Positions 27,314 through 36,447 are shown, counted from the stretch's first letter. The stretch: DNA of 61,538 nt from Saccharothrix sp. ST-888 (GCF_000955975.1 NZ_JYJF01000031.1:1-61538), one strand, 5' to 3'. Notes: generated by a model not told the origin, from the letters alone. Numbers and translations are program-made.

Positions 27314-27727
27314 ATGCGCCTGGTGGACGACTTCTTCGTCGCCCGCCCGCTGCAGGAGGCCGCCGTCGAACTGCTCTCGACCCCCGCCTGGGACCGCCAC
27401 CTGCGCGCCCTGGCCACCGCCCTGCGCGAACGCGCCACCACGCTCGCCACCGCCCTCGGCCGCGAACTGCCCGACTGGACCCTCACCCGCCAGCCGGCCG
27501 GCGGACTCCACCTGTGGCTCCGGCTGCCGGCCCACCTCACCGACATCGCCGTCGCCGACACGGCCCGCCTGCACGGCGTATCCCTCAACGCGGGCCATCG
27601 CTACTTCCCCACCGACGCTCCCGCCGCCCACCTGCGCCTGGGCTTCGCCGCGGCCGCCGACCCCGCCGAACTGACCGAAGCCGCCCGCCGCCTCGCCACC
27701 GCAGCCCGGACGCTGCGTCGGCGCTGA
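27314..27727 (+). pseudogene. C-terminal fragment of a MocR/PdxR-type aminotransferase regulator
   Basis: 137 codons: LVDDFFVARPLQEAAVELL, then PAGGLHLWLRLP, GVSLNAGHRYFP and HLRLGFAAA, with a normal stop. These are the C-terminal small-domain features of class I aminotransferase-like MocR regulators (GGLH, RLGF). The GntR DNA-binding head and the PLP lysine are absent. It abuts the MFS fragment on the opposite strand and is followed by repeat copy E. Confidence 0.8.
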
Positions 27728-27789
27728 GCGTGCCGACAACGGCCCGGCGCCGTGCGCTTCACCGAGAAGGCCACAACTACCGCCCTCCT

Positions 27790-27925
27790 CCTGCACGTTG
27801 GGTGGCAATCAGATCGCAGTACCAGCCGTACGACGCCCTCGGAGTCCGCTTCTGCGTCTCGAAGTCGATGTGGGCGAGGCCGAAGCACTGACTGAACCGC
27901 TCGGCCCGCCGGACACCAGTCGTCC
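27790..27925 (-). repeat. GH1 3'-end repeat, copy E
   Basis: Minus-strand coding relic of a GH1 C-terminus (about FGLAHIDFETQKRTPRASYGW then LIATQRAG). The boundary sequence after it, CCGGACACCAGTCGTCCC, is a worn version of the constant motif. It lies 15 bases before the stop of the kinase at 27941 and after the MocR fragment. Confidence 0.8.
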
Positions 27926-27940
27926 CGGTCGTCGCGGCCT

Positions 27941-29620
27941 TCAGGAGCTGCGTGGGTAGGTCCGCGTCACGTTGCCCTTCAAGTCCGCCTCCAGGTATCC
28001 GCTGCCGTAGTCGTCGGAGAGGTAGACCTTGGTACTGGGCGAGCCGTCGAACATGTCGGCCTCGATGATGAGGTAACGGCTGGTCGGGTGGGCCACGTTC
28101 AGAGTGTCCTGGGCTTTCTGCAACAGGGCCGGCAGGACGTCCCAGTCGAAGTCCTGCAGATCGATGGCCTTCTCGTCGGGCATGAGTTCACCGCCCACCG
28201 AGCGGACCGCCTTGCCGTCACGGTAGTTGACCTCGTCGTAGACCTTGGCGCCGGCGGCGGTGGGCACCTGGGCGATGGCGTAGTCGGGGTAGATGACGAG
28301 CTGGAAGACCTTGCCGCCGGAGAGGTACGGGTGCAGCGCGTCGATCGTCCGGCGCACGCCGTCCGGCGTCAGCAGGCTCGCCCCGCCCGGGGATGCCGAC
28401 GGCGGCGCTACGGCGGGTGCGCTGGTGCCGGCCGTGCCCGGGCTGCTGGTGACCGTGGTCGTCGTGCCGGTCGTCGAGCCCGCGGTGGTGCCGTGCGCCG
28501 CCGTCGCGCCGCCCTGGCTCAGGAGCAGGGCGACGACGCCGGCCAGCACGACGGCGGTGACCACCCCCGTGGCGGCGACGACCCGGCCCCGGCGGGTGGC
28601 CGCCGAGGGCTTGGCGGGAGTGCCCGGAGCCGGCCGGAACGCCAGTGGTACCTGGCCGGTCGGCGGACGGGCGAAGTCCGGCGGAATCCGGTCCGCCGGG
28701 GACGCGGCACCACCGGGCGGCGGCGCGGCGACGACGGCCTGCGGCTCGCTGTCTTCGAAGGCGGCGCCGTCGTCGTGCTCAGCCGCCGCGAGCATCCGGT
28801 CGAGCTGCTCAGCGTCAGGGCGGACCGCCGGGTCCTTGGCGAGCAGCGCGGTCAGCAGCGGTCCGAGCCGCCCCGCGCGGGCCGGGGGTGGCAGCGGCTC
28901 ATCGAGCACGGCGGCGAGTGTGGCGAGCGTGGTCGCCCGACGCAGCGGGTGGCGGCCCTCGACGGCCACGTACAGCATCATGCCGAGCGACCACAGGTCG
29001 GAGGACGGATTTCCCTCCTGACCGCGGATCCGTTCCGGCGCGATGTACTCGGGTGAGCCGATCAGCGCGCCGGTCGCGGTCAGGGCGGTCGCATCCTGGA
29101 TCGCGGCTATGCCGAAGTCGGCCAGCACCGGCGTGTCGTCGGGGCGCAGCAGCACGTTGCCGGGCTTGACGTCCCGGTGCTGGATGCCGCCGGCGTGCGC
29201 GGCCCGCAGCGCGGACAGCACGCCCCGGCCGATCCGGGCCGCCTCGGCCACGCCGAGCGGGCCCTTGGCCAACCGGTCGGCCAGGCTGCCGCCGGCCACC
29301 AGCTCCATCACCAGCCAGGGATGCGGGTGGTCCGGGGTGTCCACGATGTGATGGATCACCACCACGTTCGGGTGCTGAAGCCGGGCGAGCGCCCGCGCCT
29401 CGCGCAGCACCCGTTCGCGCAGCTGCCGTGCCTGGGCCGGGTCGGCCGCCGCCATGGCCGGGTCCGGCGGGCGGACCTCCTTGACTACCACCTCGCGTTG
29501 CAGTGCGTTGTCGCGTGCCCGCCAGACCAGGCCCATACCGCCGCCACCGAGCTGTTGCAGCAGTTCGAACCGGCCGTCGATGAGGCGCTGCTCCGCCCCC
29601 GCTGTGTTCATGGCGGTCAT
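27941..29620 (-). CDS. Membrane Ser/Thr protein kinase with extracytoplasmic domain
   Basis: About 559 aa. The kinase domain (about 13-275) has GGGGMGLVW, the VVKE lysine, HRDVKPGNVLL, DFGIA and APE, so it is catalytically complete. A Pro-rich linker leads to one membrane helix (VVTAVVLAGVVALLLSQ), then a Thr/Ser-rich stalk and a C-terminal domain of about 150 aa that I cannot assign (YPDYAIAQVPTAAGAKVYDE). It has no PASTA repeats. ATG 29620 gives the compact start; the frame is open to 29686. It is the last gene of a three-gene signalling operon, 270 bases after the Ig-like membrane protein gene, and so may have its own promoter. Confidence 0.9.
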   Translation of the reverse strand: MTAMNTAGAEQRLIDGRFELLQQLGGGGMGLVWRARDNALQREVVVKEVRPPDPAMAAADPAQARQLRERVLREARALARLQHPNVVVIHHIVDTPDHPHPWLVMELVAGGSLADRLAKGPLGVAEAARIGRGVLSALRAAHAGGIQHRDVKPGNVLLRPDDTPVLADFGIAAIQDATALTATGALIGSPEYIAPERIRGQEGNPSSDLWSLGMMLYVAVEGRHPLRRATTLATLAAVLDEPLPPPARAGRLGPLLTALLAKDPAVRPDAEQLDRMLAAAEHDDGAAFEDSEPQAVVAAPPPGGAASPADRIPPDFARPPTGQVPLAFRPAPGTPAKPSAATRRGRVVAATGVVTAVVLAGVVALLLSQGGATAAHGTTAGSTTGTTTTVTSSPGTAGTSAPAVAPPSASPGGASLLTPDGVRRTIDALHPYLSGGKVFQLVIYPDYAIAQVPTAAGAKVYDEVNYRDGKAVRSVGGELMPDEKAIDLQDFDWDVLPALLQKAQDTLNVAHPTSRYLIIEADMFDGSPSTKVYLSDDYGSGYLEADLKGNVTRTYPRSS

Positions 29621-29838
29621 CGTAGGAGACGCCACCGACCGAGTGGACCACGCCGGCGGCTCCGCCAGCGGACGGGTACGCACCATGCCCCGGTTCCACC
29701 GTGCTCGCCCCGTGACCGACTCCGCCCCCGCTCCGAAGGCCCTTCCTCGTTCCGCACTACTGGTGCGTGGGCGGAGTGTGATGGCTGTTCCGCGCGCCCC
29801 GATGCGGGAGGCGCGGACGTCAGGCGCTGAGCGGCCCC

Positions 29839-29855
29839 GACCGCCTTCGGCGGTC
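29839..29855 (-). terminator. Small hairpin after the Ig-like membrane protein gene
   Basis: GACCGCC-TTC-GGCGGTC, seven base pairs with a three-base loop, starting 36 bases after the stop at 29891. It could attenuate transcription into the kinase gene at 27941-29620. I see nothing else in the 270 bases from 29621 to 29890. Confidence 0.45.
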
Positions 29856-29890
29856 CGCTGCCGGCGGTCGGTGCGACGGCATCCGGTGGC

Positions 29891-30826
29891 TCAGTGGCAG
29901 GTGTAGGTGAAGGAGGCCGAGGCGGTACGGGAGTCCGGGGAGAGCACCTCCAGGGTCGCCGTGGCCGCCATGGCTCCCTTGCCCTCGAAGGTCCAGCGGA
30001 GCACCACGTCCGTCTGGTGGCTGCCCTTCGGCACCGGCTGGGCGATGTCGGCGGAGACCGTACCGTCACTGCGGCGCCAGCGGTAGGAGACCGTGCCGGC
30101 CCGGCCTTCGGTCCGCAAGGTGCCGATGACCGTCGCGGTGCCGTCGCAGGCCGGGCCGGCCGGATCCGTGCGGACCGAGACCGCGGTCACCGAGAGTGCC
30201 TGCGCGGAGCCCTGCCAGGCCAGATAGCCCAGCACGGCGAGCAGGACCAGCAACGGCAGCAGCCACCCCAGACGCCTCCGGCCTGGCCGCGGGGCTCCCG
30301 CGGCCGCCGACTCGCCGGGACGGGTGGTGCCGTGCCAGACGGCTGCGGCGAGCGCCGGAACGTCCGCGGTGGCGCTCGGCACACCCGGACCGAACCGGCG
30401 CAGCCCGTCGGCCCGAGGTTCACCCGTCGACGTCAACGGCCCCGCCGGAGCCGGGACGGTCGCTTCGAGAGTGGCTTCAAGGGGCGCTTCGACCGTCGTC
30501 CCGACGGTGGCGTCCGACAGCTCGACGGTGGCGGCGGGGGTGGCCCAGGCCTCCTCGTCGAGCAATGTGGCGCTCTCGGCTTCCTCGCCGACCGCGCGCA
30601 CGTCGGCAGGCGTGAGCCGCACCGTCGTGGCGGCGGCCGCGGGCTCCAGCTCCACAGTGGCAACGGTGTCAGACTCGCCGCTCTCACCAACGACGCACAC
30701 GTCGGCAGGCGTGAGCCGCACCGTCGTGGCGGCGGCAGGGTCGGGCGGCGCCGGTCTGTCGAGGCGCAGCGTGCGGTCCGGCTCCGGGACAGTCTCCGTG
30801 GCCGGGCGCTCTTGAGGTGTGGTCAT
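29891..30826 (-). CDS. Single-pass membrane protein with Ig-like ectodomain; possible kinase substrate
   Basis: 311 aa. The N-terminal 180 residues are acidic, Thr/Pro-rich and probably disordered. They contain ATTVRLTPADVCVVGE and ATTVRLTPADVRAVGE, a true repeat also visible at DNA level about 96 bases apart. A membrane helix follows (WLLPLLVLLAVLGYLAW, about 185-203), then an Ig-like ectodomain with cysteines in DPAGPACDG and at the end (SFTYTCH). The TVRL repeats are plausible phosphorylation sites for the neighbouring kinases, as inference. It is 43 bases downstream of the kinase at 30870 and probably co-transcribed. Confidence 0.8.
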   Translation of the reverse strand: MTTPQERPATETVPEPDRTLRLDRPAPPDPAAATTVRLTPADVCVVGESGESDTVATVELEPAAAATTVRLTPADVRAVGEEAESATLLDEEAWATPAATVELSDATVGTTVEAPLEATLEATVPAPAGPLTSTGEPRADGLRRFGPGVPSATADVPALAAAVWHGTTRPGESAAAGAPRPGRRRLGWLLPLLVLLAVLGYLAWQGSAQALSVTAVSVRTDPAGPACDGTATVIGTLRTEGRAGTVSYRWRRSDGTVSADIAQPVPKGSHQTDVVLRWTFEGKGAMAATATLEVLSPDSRTASASFTYTCH

Positions 30827-30869
30827 GGTCTCTTCCTGGCGGGTGGTGCGGCGTGGTCCGCGGGGGCGG

Positions 30870-32603
30870 TCAGCGGGGCGGGTTGCACAGGTAGGCGTAG
30901 ACCTCCTGGTAGCTGCCCTGGCCCCGGAGTGCAGCGGGGTCGGTGCCGACCTGCAGGCCCCACGCGGTCGCGTTGTCCGCGAAGGTGTGGCTGACCGGGA
31001 ACGACACGTTGGCCTGGCCCTTGGCGAGCGTGAGGCTCTGGGTCGCGACGACTTTCCGGGATGATCCGCCGTCTACCCAACTTACCTTCAGCGTACCGGT
31101 GTTGGCGCCGTTGGTGGTGACCTTGACGGTGCCCTTGGTGCCGTAGTTCCCGTAGCAGCCGTACGAGGAGATGGTCAGCGAGATGACGCGCAGCGGCGTC
31201 GGGGATGGCGAGGGCGTCGACGGGCTCGGCGGAGTCGGAACCCCGGTGGTGGCCGTCGGATCCGTCACCGGCCCGGGGACCGGCGCAGGTGCGTCGGTGG
31301 CGGCCGGGCCCGCAGCGCTCGGCCCGGTCGGGGTCGTGGGAGTAGCCGTCGCACCGGGCGTGGCGCTCGTCGAGGAGGACGCCGACACCGAGGCCGAGGC
31401 GGAAGGTGAACCGCTCGCGGACGGCCCGGCCGAGGACGCGCTCGCCGCAGGCGCCAGCGAGGTCGTCAGTTCCGGTGCCGGAGCAGCCGCGGGCGTCACG
31501 CGTGCGGCATCCACGCTGTTGGCGGCCGCGATTCCGGCCATCGCCCCGGCCACCAGCATGACGCCCACAGCGCCCGCCGTGATGCGGGCCCTCCGGCTCA
31601 GCCGAGGACGCCGTGCGGGCTCGACGTCGGCGGTGGCCGAAGCCGCGGCCGAGTCCGCGCCGCCGCCCAGCACCGTGGTGGCCAGCGTGGTGCCGCCCGC
31701 ACCCACACCGCCGCCGGACGGGAGCAGCAGGGGCAGCAGCGCCACCAGCGCCGCGAGCGCCCCTCGCCCGCGCTCCTCCCAGTCCTCGCCGTACTCGGAA
31801 CGCGCCACCCGTTCGAGCTCCTCGACCAGCGCGGCCGCGCTCTGCGGGCGTTCCCCGGGCGTCTTCGCCAGGCCGGCCCGGATCAGCGGCCGGACCGGCT
31901 CCGGCGCCAGCTCGTCGGGGATGGGTGCCTCGGTGTGCTTGACCGCCAGCTCGGCAAGCGTCTTACCGCGGTAGGGCTTGGTACCGGTCAGGCACTCGAA
32001 GAAGGTCGCCGTGGCCGCGTACACGTCGCCGGACGGCGAGGCCGGCTCGCCCGCCCACTGTTCGGGGGCCATGTAGACGGGGGTGCCGGCGACGCCCGGC
32101 CGCTCGCCGCTGCGCACCGCGATACCGAAGTCCACCAGCTTGGACGAGCCGTCGGCCGCGACCAGCACGTTCTCCGGCTTGTAGTCGCGGTGCACCACAC
32201 CGGCCGCGTGCGCGGCGGCCAGGCCGTGCAGGGACCCCTTGAGCACCACCAGCGCCGCCTCCGGCGAGGTGGCGCCCTCCTGGCTCAGCAGCCTGCGCAG
32301 CGCGACGCCGTCCACCAGCTCCATCACGATCGCGGCGCCCCGGGAGCTCTCCGCGTACTCGTACAGCGCGGCCACCTGCGGCGAGCACAGGCCGCCGAGC
32401 AGCACGGCCTCGTTGCGGAAGGAGGCGGTGTCACCGACCGCCGCGCTCAGGTACTTGACGGCGACCCGCGTGCCGGTGGAGTCATGCCGGGCCAGCACCA
32501 CCCGCCCGCTCGCCCCGGCGCCGAGCTCGCGCTCATGGGTGTAGCCGGGCAGCGTCCACAGGCCGTCGGTCTCCGCCGGCGCGCCCTCGGTCTGGCCGTT
32601 CAT
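30870..32603 (-). CDS. Membrane Ser/Thr protein kinase with Ig-like sensor domain
   Basis: 577 aa. Kinase domain (about 20-270): GAGASGRVVLA, VAVKYL, HRDYKPENVLV, DFGIA, MAPEQ. After a Gly/Ala-rich region comes a membrane helix (GAVGVMLVAGAMAGIAA, about 340-360), a long Ser/Pro/Thr-rich stalk, and an ectodomain of about 110 aa with cysteines at both ends (SSYGCYGNYGTKG and VYAYLCNPP). The layout parallels the membrane protein encoded just downstream, so the two ectodomains may be related. It is the first gene of the signalling operon. The start at ATG 32603 is preceded by GAGAGA. Confidence 0.92.
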   Translation of the reverse strand: MNGQTEGAPAETDGLWTLPGYTHERELGAGASGRVVLARHDSTGTRVAVKYLSAAVGDTASFRNEAVLLGGLCSPQVAALYEYAESSRGAAIVMELVDGVALRRLLSQEGATSPEAALVVLKGSLHGLAAAHAAGVVHRDYKPENVLVAADGSSKLVDFGIAVRSGERPGVAGTPVYMAPEQWAGEPASPSGDVYAATATFFECLTGTKPYRGKTLAELAVKHTEAPIPDELAPEPVRPLIRAGLAKTPGERPQSAAALVEELERVARSEYGEDWEERGRGALAALVALLPLLLPSGGGVGAGGTTLATTVLGGGADSAAASATADVEPARRPRLSRRARITAGAVGVMLVAGAMAGIAAANSVDAARVTPAAAPAPELTTSLAPAASASSAGPSASGSPSASASVSASSSTSATPGATATPTTPTGPSAAGPAATDAPAPVPGPVTDPTATTGVPTPPSPSTPSPSPTPLRVISLTISSYGCYGNYGTKGTVKVTTNGANTGTLKVSWVDGGSSRKVVATQSLTLAKGQANVSFPVSHTFADNATAWGLQVGTDPAALRGQGSYQEVYAYLCNPPR

Positions 32604-32754
32604 TCTCAGTCTCTCTCTTGGTCTCTCTCGGGTCGGGCGAGTTGCGCCGCGCCGTCCGGACGGACGTCGGGTGCGCCACTGCCGCGACGTGCCACGGCAA
32701 TGTCGGCGACGTGAACGTCAGGGCCTCGGGTTCCCGCCCGGGACGGATCGCAGG

Positions 32755-33057
32755 TCACGATTCGGATGCTTCGCATGCATCCACAAAACCCTTCGCACAC
32801 AGGCGAGTTCGCTTCCTCGGTCGACCGGTCGTCCGATCGCGCAGCCACCCGGCGGCGAATTGTACGACGCGCGCCGGATCCGTCGCCGCGAGTGCCGACC
32901 GGACGGAGGACGGGTGGAGGAGCTGTGGCGTTCCGGGTGGGGCCGGCGCCGTGCGCACCGCCCGGCGGTGAGGCCGGGCGCAGCCCTCGCAGGGGTGCCA
33001 CTCGAGCGCATCCACCACGACCCTCTCGTACGCCTCGACTTCGCCCCCTGAGCACAT
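32755..33057 (-). CDS. Doubtful hypothetical protein
   Basis: 100 codons starting MCSGGEVEAYERVVVDALEWH. A possible CxxC (HPCEGCARPHR) gives it some character, but the GC3 signal is weak and I recognise no family. It lies in the 640-base region between the kinase operon and the WGR relic, where I see nothing better. Confidence 0.25.
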   Translation of the reverse strand: MCSGGEVEAYERVVVDALEWHPCEGCARPHRRAVRTAPAPPGTPQLLHPSSVRSALAATDPARVVQFAAGWLRDRTTGRPRKRTRLCAKGFVDACEASES

Positions 33058-33246
33058 CCGCGGCTCGGGGACTCCGCCTCGCCTTCTGACGCATCATGGT
33101 CGAACGCCAGGGCGCGGTCACAGCACCGTGGCGCAGCCGGGCACTGCCGTGTATCGCGAGGGTGGGGTACCGCGTGCACTCTCCGTTCACGGCAAGGGCG
33201 GTGACCGGGGTCGAGCGCGCGCCGACTACGGCATGGAGGAGGAGCT

Positions 33247-33468
33247 GTGCGGCGCTGGGAGCTCGTCGGTGACGGTACTGCGAAGTTCTGGGAGGCGGCG
33301 TCGAGGGCGCGTCGGCGCGAGTGCACTACGGCCGGATCGGTACCGAGGGCCGCGTCCGGGTGAAGGAGCTTGACTCCGTCGACGCGGCGGAGGCGCACTG
33401 CGGCAAGCTGGTGGCGGAGAAGCAGCGCAAGGGGTGCACCGAGATCGAGGCCGCGGCCGGCGTCCGAC
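33247..33468 (+). pseudogene. Frameshifted, truncated WGR-domain gene
   Basis: Starts with a good ribosome binding site (GGAGGAG) and GTG, then RRWELVGDGTAKFWEAA, the start of a WGR domain. One base is missing near 33296. The next frame carries on with VHYGRIGTEGRVRVKELDS (the GRIGTEG core), then AAEAHCGKLVAEKQRKG. Homology ends at 33455-33468, where repeat copy D begins. WGR domains bind nucleic acid in PARP-like and DUF4132 proteins. In streptomycetes such genes can neighbour SWIM and DUF6493 genes, and that pair lies 7 kb downstream here. Confidence 0.8.
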
Positions 33469-33641
33469 CTACCTCGTGTGCCGCGCCCGGTGGGCGGCGA
33501 TCAGGTCGCGGTACCAGGCGTACGACGCCTTCGGGGTGCGCCGCTGCGTCGCGAAGTCGACGTGGACCAGGCCGAAACGCTGACCGAACCCTTCAGCCCG
33601 TCGAACACCCTGTCATCTTATTCGCCTGCCGGACTCATGCC
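33469..33641 (-). repeat. GH1 3'-end repeat, copy D
   Basis: Minus strand, starting after an in-frame TGA: AEGFGQRFGLVHVDFATQR, then RTPKASYAWYRDLIAAHRAR and its own stop at 33469-33471. The GH1 part keeps its frame. The boundary motif CCGTCGAACACCCTGTCATC lies next to the first GH1 codon. The next 20 bases, TTATTCGCCTGCCGGACTCA, match those beyond copy C. The repeat is therefore longer than the GH1 part, about 170 bases. Confidence 0.9.
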
Positions 33642-33724
33642 GCACGGGCGGACCGCAGCGAGCCGCAGGCGGGGGGCCGGCGACCGGCACGACCAGGCGG
33701 GGTGAGTCAGCAGACGCGCCGAGG

Positions 33725-34050
33725 TGTTCTCCAAGCGGGCGTCCCCGGGTTCGGCGGCTCCCGTGCACGCCCCGTCCTTTTCCCACGGGACACCGCTGCC
33801 CGGACCGTGCCGGTACTCGGGCTCCTCCGTGATGGCCTGGACGGCACTCCACCCGACACGGAGCCGGGATCCGTCCACCGGTGCACCAGCAGTTCGGTAT
33901 CCCCGGGCCCCCACACGTCCGCGAGGTAGTCCGTGAACGTCTCGTGCGCGGGGCGCACGAGCGGCCCCTGTCGATGATGCCCCGAGCCTTCCCCGTGGCC
34001 CAGTGGGACACCTGGATGACCGCTTCGCACGGCTCGAGCTCGGCGCGCCC
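33725..34050 (-). pseudogene. Decayed gene of unknown function, at least two frameshifts
   Basis: Three minus-strand frames must be joined: EAVIQVSHWATGKARGIIDRG, then LVRPAHETFTDYLADVWGPG and DTELLVHRWTDPG, then RLRVGWSAVQAITEEPEYRHG. Each part has gene-like codon use. I do not recognise the family. It lies between repeat copy D and the GntR regulator gene. Confidence 0.55.
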
Positions 34051-34187
34051 CTACAACCCGTGCCACCGCGCCGGGGCCCTCGGCCGCAGACCGCCCCGGT
34101 TGGCCGGCCGGCCGCAACCAGCTCACGCCGCTCGACGACGCGAAGCCGCGGTGAAGCCCTACTGCCCGGCCCGCCGTGGTCGGCCGC

Positions 34188-34883
34188 TCAGCCCGTGGTG
34201 TCCGAGCCCGCCGGCAGGAGGCGGTGGAAGTCGCCCTGACCACTGTCGCGGTGGCCTGCCATCAGCCGCAGGGCTTCGTCGGCGTTCCCCGACTCGAGCG
34301 CGGCGAGGATCTCGCCGTGTTCGTGGACGATCTCGTCCGCGCGGGCACGGTCGCCGTCGGCAGCGGTCCGCCGGTAGGCGAGCGCACGGTGGGGTTCCAA
34401 CGCCTCCCACAGCTGGCGGACGAAGCGCAGCAGCCACTGATTGTCACAACGGTCGAGCAGGGCGAAGTGAAAGGCCTTGTTCGCGACGATCGCGGCATGG
34501 GCATCGGCGCTGTCGGTTGCCCGCGCCTGCGCTTCCAGCGCCTCGCGCATGGCGGCGAGGTCTTCGGGCCTCACCCTGGCCACGGCCCTCGCCTCGGCCT
34601 CGGTCTCCAGCAGCTCCCTCAGGCGGAAGATGTCGTCGACGCTCTCCGGTCGCAGCTCGGCGACGGTGTAGCCGCGCTGTGCCTGGTAGTCGACGATGCC
34701 CTCGCCGGCGAGGGTCTTCAGTGCCTCGCGGACGGGGATGACGCTCAGGCCGAGCTGCTCCGCGGCGGCGCTCTGCCGGATGGGGGCGCCGGGGGGCAGG
34801 TCACCACGGATGATCGCGTCGCGTAGTTCCGTGAGCGCGACGGCCTCGGCGGTACGGGGAAGAGAAGTGCGTCTGAGAGCCAC
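34188..34883 (-). CDS. GntR-family regulator, FCD (FadR) subfamily
   Basis: 231 aa. The N-terminal winged helix is visible as LRDAIIRGDLPPGAPI with AEQLGLSVIPVREALKTLAGEG. The C-terminal FCD helical domain has the metal or ligand residues in FRLRELLETEAEARA, NKAFHFALL and HGEILAALESGNAD. Such proteins repress carboxylate catabolism genes until an organic acid binds. It is divergent from the dicarboxylate operon starting at 34977, with 93 bases between, and is the likely repressor of that operon. Confidence 0.9.
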   Translation of the reverse strand: MALRRTSLPRTAEAVALTELRDAIIRGDLPPGAPIRQSAAAEQLGLSVIPVREALKTLAGEGIVDYQAQRGYTVAELRPESVDDIFRLRELLETEAEARAVARVRPEDLAAMREALEAQARATDSADAHAAIVANKAFHFALLDRCDNQWLLRFVRQLWEALEPHRALAYRRTAADGDRARADEIVHEHGEILAALESGNADEALRLMAGHRDSGQGDFHRLLPAGSDTTG

Positions 34884-34900
34884 ACGCTCACCCTACCCGG

Positions 34901-34945
34901 CGACAAGTGCAAACATAGATGTTATAAATTCGAATGTAGCTCTAT
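34901..34945 (+). promoter_or_regulatory. Promoter and probable FCD operator of the dicarboxylate operon
   Basis: An AT-rich island in very GC-rich DNA. CGACAA (34901-34906) and TATAAA (34923-34928), 16 bases apart, form a plausible sigma-70-type promoter for the plus strand. ATAGA (34915) and TCTAT (34941) are outer arms of an imperfect repeat covering the -10 region, a position where a GntR repressor would act. Confidence 0.5.
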
Positions 34946-34976
34946 TTGGGCTGCCCATCGACCCAGGAGTCGCACC

Positions 34977-36428
34977 ATGTCCGAGTCCCCGCCCTCACCC
35001 CCACGGGCGAAAGAACCCACCGCCGCTCAGGGGCCCACCGGTCGGCTGGCCACCTGGCTGAGCGGTGCCGGCACCCGGGAGATCCCCGCGCACGTCCGCA
35101 CACGGGCCGCGCATCTGGTCCTCGACGGCATCGGCTGCGCGCTCATCGGCGCGCAGCTGCCGTGGTCGCGCACCGCGGTCCAGGCGGTCCTGGCGATGGA
35201 GGGAGCCGGCGATGCGCCGCTGATCGGCTGGGGCCGCACCACCAGCGCTCCGGCCGCGGCCGTCCTCAACGGGACTTTCATCCAGGGCTTCGAACTCGAC
35301 GACTACTTCCCGTCGGCGCCGTTGCACAGCGCTTCCCTCGTACTGCCGGCGCTCCTGTCGACGGCCTCGCAGATCGGGCCGGTCTCCGGGAAACGCTTCC
35401 TGCGGGCTGCAATCGCCGGTTTCGAGGTCGGCCCTCGCGTGGGCCTGGCCCTCAACGGGCCCGAGATGCTGGTCCGCGGCTGGCACTCCGGCTCCGTCTT
35501 CGGCACTCACGCGGCGGCCGCCGCCGCGGGTGTGCTGCGGGGTCTGGACGCGGCCGCGTTCGAGGACGCGCTCGGCCTGGCCGCCACTCAGTCCGCGGGG
35601 CTGATGGCCGCCCAGTACGAGGCGATGTCCAAGCGGATGCACCACGGTTTCGCCGCCCGTAACGGCTTCTACGCCGCTGGTCTCGCTGCCGCCGGATACA
35701 CCGGCATCAAGCGGGTCTTCGAGCGCCCCTTCGGCGGGTTCCTGTCCACCTTCGGTGAGGGCCACGCCCCTGACGCCTCCCGGATCGTGGACGGCCTGGG
35801 CGAGTGGTGGAACACCGAAGCCATCACCATCAAGATCCACGCCGCGATGGGCGGGCTGCATCCGGCCATCGACGCCACCTGCCTCCTGGCCGACGAGCAT
35901 TCCTTCACCGCCAACGACGTCGCGGCCATCCGGATCCAGGTTCCCGCCGCCGTCCACCACCACGGCTGGTGGCAGCCCGAGCGGCCCCTGACGGCGATCG
36001 GCGCGCAGATGAACATCGCCTACGCCGTCGCCGTCGCCCTGCTGGACGGCACGGTGGGCCCGGCGCAGTTCACCGACGAGCGGATCGACGCGGACGACGT
36101 GTGGGCGCTGATCGCCCGCACCACGGTCGAACAGGTCGACCTCCAGCAGGATCCCGCCTGGGACCAGCCCGGCTACAACACCCGCGTCACGTTCCGGCTC
36201 CACGACGGACGAACCGTGACCCACGCACTCAACCAGCCGCACGGCGGCCCGGACGACCCGCTGACCGACGACGAGATCGTCGCCAAATTCCGCGGCCTGT
36301 CCGCCCACGTCATCGACCCGGACCGGGCCCAGCAGATCGAACGCCGTGTCCTCGCCCTGGAATCCGAGCGCGACCTGAGCCCGCTCATCGACCTGCTCGC
36401 CGCTCCCGTCCGCGGCGCCCTGGACTAA
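34977..36428 (+). CDS. MmgE/PrpD family protein
   Basis: 483 aa, the usual length of the family, which includes 2-methylcitrate dehydratase PrpD and related hydro-lyases and isomerases. Seen: LVLDGIGCALIGA near the N-terminus, NGTFIQGFELDDY and LHSASLVLPALL (family signatures), then GFAARNGFYAAGLAA, the conserved lid region before the second domain. It is the first gene of the operon, followed by a PEP-mutase/isocitrate-lyase family lyase and an aconitase-type dehydratase, which points to a branched tri- or dicarboxylate. The start at ATG 34977 is set by the family N-terminus. Confidence 0.92.
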   Translation: MSESPPSPPRAKEPTAAQGPTGRLATWLSGAGTREIPAHVRTRAAHLVLDGIGCALIGAQLPWSRTAVQAVLAMEGAGDAPLIGWGRTTSAPAAAVLNGTFIQGFELDDYFPSAPLHSASLVLPALLSTASQIGPVSGKRFLRAAIAGFEVGPRVGLALNGPEMLVRGWHSGSVFGTHAAAAAAGVLRGLDAAAFEDALGLAATQSAGLMAAQYEAMSKRMHHGFAARNGFYAAGLAAAGYTGIKRVFERPFGGFLSTFGEGHAPDASRIVDGLGEWWNTEAITIKIHAAMGGLHPAIDATCLLADEHSFTANDVAAIRIQVPAAVHHHGWWQPERPLTAIGAQMNIAYAVAVALLDGTVGPAQFTDERIDADDVWALIARTTVEQVDLQQDPAWDQPGYNTRVTFRLHDGRTVTHALNQPHGGPDDPLTDDEIVAKFRGLSAHVIDPDRAQQIERRVLALESERDLSPLIDLLAAPVRGALD

Positions 36429-36447
36429 ACCCGAAACCGAGGCAGCC

